From assembly GCA_947177005.1 (NCBI GenBank), contig CAMWSZ010000068.1, positions 1-10,389 on the forward strand: DNA of 10,389 bases. The letters are read 5' to 3'. The DNA is from an uncultured Clostridia bacterium (GTDB lineage Bacteria; Bacillota; Clostridia; Oscillospirales; Oscillospiraceae). Both the position numbers and the translations under genes were made by a program. The notes below the pieces were generated by a model. That model was not told the origin of the DNA and made no database searches. It saw nothing but the letters and a program-made list of their open reading frames with translations. Of the stretch, positions 7,242-10,389 are shown piece by piece (the stretch's first letter is position 1; each line of letters starts with the position of its first letter).

Positions 7242-7269
7242 ATTCTAGCAAAGCCGCCTGGCTTTACAA
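7242..7269 (-). promoter_or_regulatory. Promoter of the leftward 182-aa/DUF6809 unit
   Basis: On the minus strand TTGTAA (7269-7264), a 16-bp spacer and TAGAAT (7247-7242) fit a SigA promoter, ahead of the GTG start at 7219. The spacer carries an inverted repeat AAAGCC-AGGC-GGCTTT, which could be a regulator site or chance. Confidence 0.45.
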
Positions 7270-7335
7270 GCCGGTTTAGTTCCGAAAAAATCGTTTATTT
7301 TTGGAATCAATTCGCTGGTGTTACAGAGAAGCCTG

Positions 7336-7344
7336 TGATAGAAT
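7336..7344 (+). promoter_or_regulatory. Extended -10 promoter of the 471-aa gene
   Basis: TGATAGAAT (7336-7344) is an extended -10 element about 40 bases before the ATG at 7386. The -35 position is poor. Just upstream, TTACAG (7321-7326) and CTGTGA (7333-7338) form a near-perfect inverted repeat that faintly resembles the TGTGATA core of the XRE operators. Confidence 0.35.
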
Positions 7345-7385
7345 AAACAGACGACGAAATTATCGCTGTATGGAGGAAGGTGCCA

Positions 7386-8801
7386 ATGTGGAAATGTTGG
7401 GAATGTATTGAACGGGCAAAGGGGATCATGCCGGATGAGTATGACCAGATATTGGATAATATGATCGAACGGACCCTGGAGGGGGAAATCATCCCTTTTG
7501 ATGAATGGCAGGATTTGGTGGATGATCTGAGCGAGGAAGAACCTCCAAGCGCCGCGGAAATTTTACAGGAACATCATCTGACAATGCCCGAATTGGTGAT
7601 ACAGGCCGAGGCTGGCCGGGAGGTTTTTCTGGCCGCGCTGCGTCAATATGATCTGCCCATAGAGAACCGGTTCGAGTTGTGCCGAAAGCTCTGTGAACTT
7701 GCGGAAGCACAGCCTTCTGACATGCTGCTGCGGCTGTACTGTGACATTGTGTCGGATAACGGCTTTCTGCTGGACCTGGAGCGTGCTGTGGAGGAGGAAA
7801 GCTATCTCTGCTGGCTGTCCGTGCAGGAGAGATCCAGCGAGCTGTATGAATACCTGTCCGGACAGAAAAGGACAGCGGAGCGGTTCCGGGAAACGCTGGA
7901 GCAGGTCCAAACCACTCGCCGCGTCCCCGTCAGCCGTGCAAAGGAGGATACACGCCGACAGAATGCGGTCTTTCAAGCATATATGCGGATCTTTGAATTA
8001 TCCGAGGGCAGCCAGCGGTTTTTAGACAATATTCTGTGGCTGCTCCAGACGGCGGACAGTTCTCCGGCTTTGACGGCAATCAAGCCGCTGTTTCTCTATC
8101 GGGTACTGACACGACACGGCAGCCGTTTACGGACCAATGACGGCCTGCGGATCAATTATCGGTCTCTGTGGAAGTATCAAAGGTACATAATCGATCAGGA
8201 TAACGGGAAAAATTACAAGCGTTATATGCAGTATATCTCCCTTTTTGACGAGCTGTGCGGCATCTTCCAATCTGACAGCCGGGTGGATATCCCGCTGTGT
8301 CTCTACGGATTTGACCATCTGTCAAACCTGGGGGAAATTTTGCGATGGTCTCCGCGCAGTCACAATCCATTTGGCATCTCGCTTGCGCCCACCGTGGAAG
8401 AGATTATGTTTGAATCGACGTTTTCCTGCTTTGAAAACTCTGCGGATGATAATGTGGTGTGTATGGACTATGATATTTCCTGGAAAGAACTGAACCGGTT
8501 CCGCAGCAGTACGGAAAGCCGTTTGGTTCGTGCCGCGAAGCGGATTGATAACTATATGAACCGGCATCTGGACGAATTGCTGACACGCTTTCTGAATGCG
8601 GACAGCGTGGGCATCAAGGCGCTTTGCGCCGAAATTTTGGAAGCGGTAAAGCTGCCGGCGGCACAGCAACCCAAAAATATGAAAGAAACGGCACTGTTTC
8701 TTGCCGGCATTAACGACTGCCTTATGGAAGCCGTGGATGAGATTGCGGACAACTGTCTGATTCATGCCGGGAATGCGTTGACTAGCGATATAATAGGCTG
8801 A
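7386..8801 (+). CDS. Unknown 471-aa helical protein
   Basis: ATG 7386 is preferred: GGAGG (7372-7376) lies 9 nt upstream, whereas the in-frame GTG 7380 is too close to it. The N-terminus carries a CxxC (C4, C7) without an evident partner pair. Residues 20-60 are strongly acidic. The rest is mainly alpha-helical, with a charged segment at 160-195 and a possible beta-rich region near 300-360. No signal peptide, P-loop, nuclease or methylase motif was found. It appears to be a single-gene unit bounded by its own promoter and the hairpin 5 nt after its stop. It lies between the small leftward pair and the restriction gene, so a defence link is only positional. The family is not recognised. Confidence 0.75.
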   Translation: MWKCWECIERAKGIMPDEYDQILDNMIERTLEGEIIPFDEWQDLVDDLSEEEPPSAAEILQEHHLTMPELVIQAEAGREVFLAALRQYDLPIENRFELCRKLCELAEAQPSDMLLRLYCDIVSDNGFLLDLERAVEEESYLCWLSVQERSSELYEYLSGQKRTAERFRETLEQVQTTRRVPVSRAKEDTRRQNAVFQAYMRIFELSEGSQRFLDNILWLLQTADSSPALTAIKPLFLYRVLTRHGSRLRTNDGLRINYRSLWKYQRYIIDQDNGKNYKRYMQYISLFDELCGIFQSDSRVDIPLCLYGFDHLSNLGEILRWSPRSHNPFGISLAPTVEEIMFESTFSCFENSADDNVVCMDYDISWKELNRFRSSTESRLVRAAKRIDNYMNRHLDELLTRFLNADSVGIKALCAEILEAVKLPAAQQPKNMKETALFLAGINDCLMEAVDEIADNCLIHAGNALTSDIIG

Positions 8802-8806
8802 AAAAA

Positions 8807-8844
8807 TGACCGCCATACTGGTATTCTCTCCAGCATGGCGGTCA
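8807..8844. terminator. Long hairpin, probable terminator
   Basis: A 15-bp stem with one mismatch, TGACCGCCATACTGG (8807-8821) and its partner (8830-8844), closes an 8-base loop. It begins 5 nt after the stop of the 471-aa gene. Read leftward it is followed by six T residues and looks like a full intrinsic terminator. Read rightward the tail (GCTTGTCTTC) is only moderately T-rich. It may stop transcription in both directions. Confidence 0.7.
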
Positions 8845-8958
8845 GCTTGTCTTCATATAAAATTACTCTGTCTGAAGGCGGCACTATGCGATGCCATATC
8901 AATTACAAACTGCTCTGCCAACTCGCAGACGAAATAAATCAAAAAGAGGAATTTTCTG

Positions 8959-8987
8959 TTGTTTTATTTCAATATATGATGTATAAT
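8959..8987 (+). promoter_or_regulatory. Promoter of hsdS
   Basis: A perfect TATAAT (8982-8987) is spaced 17 bp from TTGTTT (8959-8964). This is 52 bp before the chosen ATG at 9039. The stretch 8845-9038 is A+T rich and holds no supported gene, so hsdS probably has its own transcript here and is not read from an hsdM gene upstream. Confidence 0.55.
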
Positions 8988-9038
8988 GCAAGAAAGATGT
9001 TAGATACATTTCTATTAAGATATAGAAAGCGGTGTGGT

Positions 9039-9992
9039 ATGGCACGCGGAAAAAAAGCGGCAAAGCTGCTGACACCAGATGAAAAACTGAACCAGGCGCT
9101 TGTTCCAGCGGAAAAACAACCATATTCGATTCCTAAAAATTGGTGTTGGGTCAGACTGGACAAACTATATGAAATAAATCCAAAGGTTACTGCTGATGAT
9201 ACTGTTCCAGCGTCGTTTGTTCCTATGGAGCGAATTGAGGCTGGTATGACAGGCCGGTTTACCTTTGAAATACAGTCATGGGGAAAAGCCAGAAAGAACC
9301 ATACTCAATTTGCGGATGGGGATGTAGCGTTTGCAAAGATTAGTCCTTGCTTTGAGAATCAAAAATCAATGGTAGTCCAAGGGTTGACGAATGGTATTGG
9401 CGGTGGTACAACAGAGCTAATTATTTTACGGCAAGCTTACATGAATCAAAAATATACATTTCTGCTTGTTTCAACAGAGGATTTTATATCTCGCGGCTGT
9501 GCTACTTATAGTGGGACTGTTGGACAACAGCGAATCAGTATGGATTTTGTGAAATCGTATCCTGTCCCCGTCCCCCCTCTGACTGAGCAATACCGCATTG
9601 TTGACCGCATTGAAAGCCTGTTTGCCAAGCTGGATGAGGCGAAGGAAAAGGCACAGGCGGTTGTGGACGGCTTTGAACTGCGGAAAGCTGCGATTCTGCA
9701 TAAGGCGTTTACGGGGGAATTGACAGAGCAATGGAGAAAAGAAAATGGTGTTGGGCTAGATAGTTGGGAACGAAACAGATATTCTGAGTTTTGTAATATT
9801 GTTCGTGGCGGTTCTCCCAGACCAGCAGGAAGTCCAGAGTTTTATGATGGGGATATTCCATTTATGAAAGTAGCCGATATTACAAGAAATTCTGGTCCTT
9901 ATGGAAATTCAACTGAGTATACAATTAAAGAAGCAGGACTAAAAAAGACACGAATGGTACAAGCAACAAGCAAATACATTGTTGCTAACTAA
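9039..9992 (+). CDS. hsdS: Type I restriction specificity subunit HsdS, N-terminal portion (frameshifted)
   Basis: HsdS directs a type I restriction-modification complex (HsdR2M2S) to its bipartite DNA target. ATG 9039 gives MARGKKAAKLLTPDEKL, the usual opening of this Firmicutes HsdS group. The longer reading from 8835 begins inside the terminator hairpin and is rejected. Target-recognition domain 1 covers about 30-180. The central conserved helix covers 181-230, with TEQYRIVDRIESLFAKLDEA and the HKAFTGELT end. TRD2 begins near 240 (WERNRYSEFCNIVRGGSPRP). The frame stops at TAA 9990-9992, in the middle of TRD2. The missing part continues at once in the +1 frame, so this is an interrupted gene or a sequence error. 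No hsdM or hsdR lies in the window; they may lie to the right, or the subunit is an orphan. Confidence 0.85.
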   Translation: MARGKKAAKLLTPDEKLNQALVPAEKQPYSIPKNWCWVRLDKLYEINPKVTADDTVPASFVPMERIEAGMTGRFTFEIQSWGKARKNHTQFADGDVAFAKISPCFENQKSMVVQGLTNGIGGGTTELIILRQAYMNQKYTFLLVSTEDFISRGCATYSGTVGQQRISMDFVKSYPVPVPPLTEQYRIVDRIESLFAKLDEAKEKAQAVVDGFELRKAAILHKAFTGELTEQWRKENGVGLDSWERNRYSEFCNIVRGGSPRPAGSPEFYDGDIPFMKVADITRNSGPYGNSTEYTIKEAGLKKTRMVQATSKYIVAN

Positions 9993-10389
9993 CAGTGGTG
10001 CAACGTTAGGCGTTCCGGCAATATGTACTTTTGACACTACTTTTAATGATGGAATTGCGGCTTTTCTAGGATTAAACCCTGAATGTTTACTTTTCCACTA
10101 TTATTTTTGGATGAGCAAGACTAGCGAACTAAGAGGAATCAATAAGGGGGCCGCACAGCCGAACCTAAATACAAACATTATCGGAGCTGTTGAGATTAAT
10201 ATGCCCGGAGAAACGGAGCAAAAAGAAATAGTTCGTATACTTGATAAGCTCCTAGAAAAAGGACAGCAGGCCAAAGAAGCCGCCGAAGCAGTCCTCGACC
10301 AGATCGACACCATGAAAAAGGCGATATTAGCCCGTGCGTTCCGTGGTGAGCTGGGAACCAATGACCCAGAGGAGGAATGGGCGGGGGAA
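9982..10389 (+). pseudogene. hsdS: HsdS C-terminal portion, shifted by +1
   Basis: From TTG 9982 the alternative frame reads LLTNSGATLGVPAICTFD, the expected HsdS TRD2 continuation. It stays open to the window edge through the second conserved helix, TEQKEIVRILDKLLEKGQQ, and the ARAFRGELG end. No start codon with a ribosome site precedes it, so it is not an independent gene. Removing one base (for example G9981 in ATTGTTGCT) would join both parts as ...SKYI-LLTNSG... and give at least 450 residues, close to a normal two-TRD HsdS. The second conserved helix mirrors the central one, as expected of the internal repeat in HsdS. Confidence 0.85.

Noticed and set aside
7321..7344. Third XRE operator before the 471-aa gene
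   Set aside because: The TTACAG/CTGTGA inverted repeat shares only a short core with the two operators and has a different spacer, so chance is likely.
7395..7406. Zinc finger at the N-terminus of the 471-aa protein
   Set aside because: Only one CxxC pair is present and no second Cys/His pair follows at a suitable distance.
8835..9038. N-terminal extension of HsdS by 68 codons
   Set aside because: That start lies inside the terminator hairpin, has no ribosome site, and the extension would cover the hsdS promoter. HsdS proteins of this group begin at the MARGKK position.
1..10389. CRISPR array, tRNA, rRNA, insertion sequence or attachment site
   Set aside because: No regularly spaced repeats, RNA-gene signatures, transposase frames or flanking direct repeats were seen by eye.

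Overview
The window (about half G+C) reads like an accessory or defence-type island of a Firmicute, most plausibly a gut Clostridia/Oscillospirales relative. The grounds are strong AGGAGG-type ribosome sites ahead of most genes, a small DUF6809-like protein, a Firmicutes-style HsdS, and consensus SigA promoters. The genus cannot be fixed from the sequence.

Bases 1-6056 hold one leftward operon of at least five genes. In transcription order it encodes: (1) a 756-aa P-loop GTPase with a long helical C-terminal region; (2) a 383-aa second GTPase-like protein; (3) a 260-aa protein with one membrane segment near its C-terminus (tail-anchored layout); (4) a 497-aa Ycf46-like AAA+ ATPase; (5) the first 37 codons of an unknown protein that leaves the window. 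Gaps are 20, 17, 1 and 15 bp and each gene has its own ribosome site, so the products are probably made together. A consensus promoter (TTGACA, 17 bp, TATATT) lies about 160 bp before the first gene.

A small XRE-type repressor gene (6100-6438) is divergent from the operon. The shared control region holds two copies of TTWTCACATAWTATAC, 44 bp apart. One covers the -10 of the operon promoter and the other covers the -10 of the repressor's own promoter. This is the layout expected of a repressed, autoregulated module.

Bases 6435-7219 carry a leftward pair: an unknown 182-aa protein and a DUF6809-like 79-aa protein, joined by an ATGA overlap. The second gene's stop overlaps the repressor's stop. 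From 7386 a rightward unknown 471-aa helical protein follows, ending just before a long hairpin. From 9039 to the right edge lies a type I restriction specificity gene (hsdS), preceded by its own promoter and split by a one-base frameshift near 9981.

The main candidate system is the repressor plus two GTPases, a membrane-anchored protein and an AAA+ unfoldase-like ATPase. Its gene content resembles the GTPase-centred conflict systems proposed from comparative genomics, but that link is inference. The motifs themselves are seen directly.
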